Origin: Elusimicrobiota bacterium
Lineage (GTDB): Bacteria; Elusimicrobiota; Elusimicrobia; Elusimicrobiales; Elusimicrobiaceae
NCBI GenBank assembly: GCA_029008615.1
Contig: JAQXJI010000030.1
Location: 1-49,820, forward strand
Length of the DNA stretch: 49,820 nt
Reading direction: 5' to 3'
Positions 49,693-49,820 of the stretch are shown one piece after another. The stretch's first letter is position 1, and every line of letters starts with the position of its first letter. The notes below the pieces were generated by a model that saw nothing but the letters and a program-made list of their open reading frames with translations, searched no databases and was not told where the DNA came from. Position numbers and translations under genes: made by a program.

Positions 49693-49820
49693 CTGTTTTA
49701 TTTTTCGCCTTACATAAAGCGCATTAATTAATAGGAATTTCTCTTTATAGATATACACTTACGCGCCTTGTGCGCATCCTGCTTTTTACATCGCTTAAAA
49801 AGCAGGCAAAAAGCTAGGCT
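49673..49820. repeat. Right copy of 148-bp dispersed repeat
   Basis: Same orientation as 1-148, 145 of 148 bases identical. It starts with the A11 tract, contains the pilin -35 box and both hairpins, and runs into the window edge. The block therefore covers the pilin promoter and at least 128 bases upstream of its -35 box. Confidence 0.95.

Noticed and set aside
49627-49758. N-terminal extension of the right-edge pilin frame
   Set aside because: It reads through the promoter, the poly(A) tract and the leader hairpin. The ATG at 49626 has a proper AGGAGG and gives a normal class III leader.
1-49820. Circular plasmid or circular contig indicated by matching ends
   Set aside because: The ends differ at three of 148 bases and the content is chromosomal housekeeping (cysS, ispD, ispF, rsmI, tRNAs). 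A dispersed repeat is the better explanation.
1-49820. CRISPR arrays, toxin-antitoxin pairs, insertion sequences
   Set aside because: No regularly spaced repeats, transposase or recognisable toxin or antitoxin gene was seen on either strand.

Overview
The window looks like a chromosomal segment of a small-genome, diderm, probably anaerobic and host- or gut-associated bacterium, most likely in or near the Elusimicrobiota. That placement is an inference. It rests on the abundance of type IV pilin genes with short GFTLxEL leaders, moderate-to-low GC with very short intergenic gaps, strong AT-rich sigma70-type promoters, and the mix of household genes. No rRNA, ribosomal protein or other phylogenetic marker is present to settle it. 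Nearly all genes are intact; I see no clear pseudogene, prophage, transposase or CRISPR array.

Layout. (1) 1-1319 has no convincing large gene. It holds one copy of a 148-bp repeat, a REP-like palindrome, a short tandem repeat and a promoter-to-terminator unit that looks like a structured small RNA. (2) 1320-14833, minus strand: one long type IV pilus / type II secretion-like operon with its own promoter. In transcription order it encodes an OmpA-like peptidoglycan-binding protein, a PilM-PilN fusion, PilO, PilP, the secretin, the PilB ATPase, PilC, three pilin-like proteins, three minor pilins of the GspI/GspJ/GspK or PilV/W/X kind, and an exported zinc-protease-like protein. No PilT, prepilin peptidase or response regulator is present. 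(3) 14911-19752: two overlapping O-antigen-ligase-like membrane proteins with C-terminal TPRs, preceded by tRNA-Thr. (4) 19895-28953: an FKBP-type isomerase, a cysteine-rich exported protein, then rsmI-tsaC-histidine kinase-giant PAS/GAF protein. (5) 29038-32479, plus strand: a YfcC-type carrier, then a sodium:solute symporter overlapping thiamine pyrophosphokinase. (6) 32716-37262, minus: an exported ankyrin protein, an exported unknown, malQ and ridA. (7) 37510-37686: tRNA-Lys and tRNA-Glu. (8) 37987-43454, plus: a lone pilin, then marC, a ClC channel, and a gtrA-gtrB-membrane protein set for lipid-linked sugar transfer. (9) 43630-48869, minus: a PIN/TRAM protein, ispD, ispF, a lipoprotein, cysS and adenosine deaminase. 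(10) 49156-49820, minus: a second lone pilin whose promoter region is the other copy of the 148-bp repeat.

How it fits together. The dominant theme is the cell surface: a complete envelope-spanning pilus or pseudopilus machine, at least two detached pilin genes likely to feed it, candidate glycosylation or glycan-ligation enzymes beside it, and several exported proteins of unknown function. The most unusual points are an 11-bp poly(A) tract placed exactly between the -35 and -10 boxes of the duplicated pilin promoter (a candidate phase-variable switch), an 11-PAS plus GAF protein with no output domain encoded just downstream of a histidine kinase with no sensor domain, and an unassigned structured RNA near the left edge. 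All family assignments come from reading motifs by eye, without database searches.
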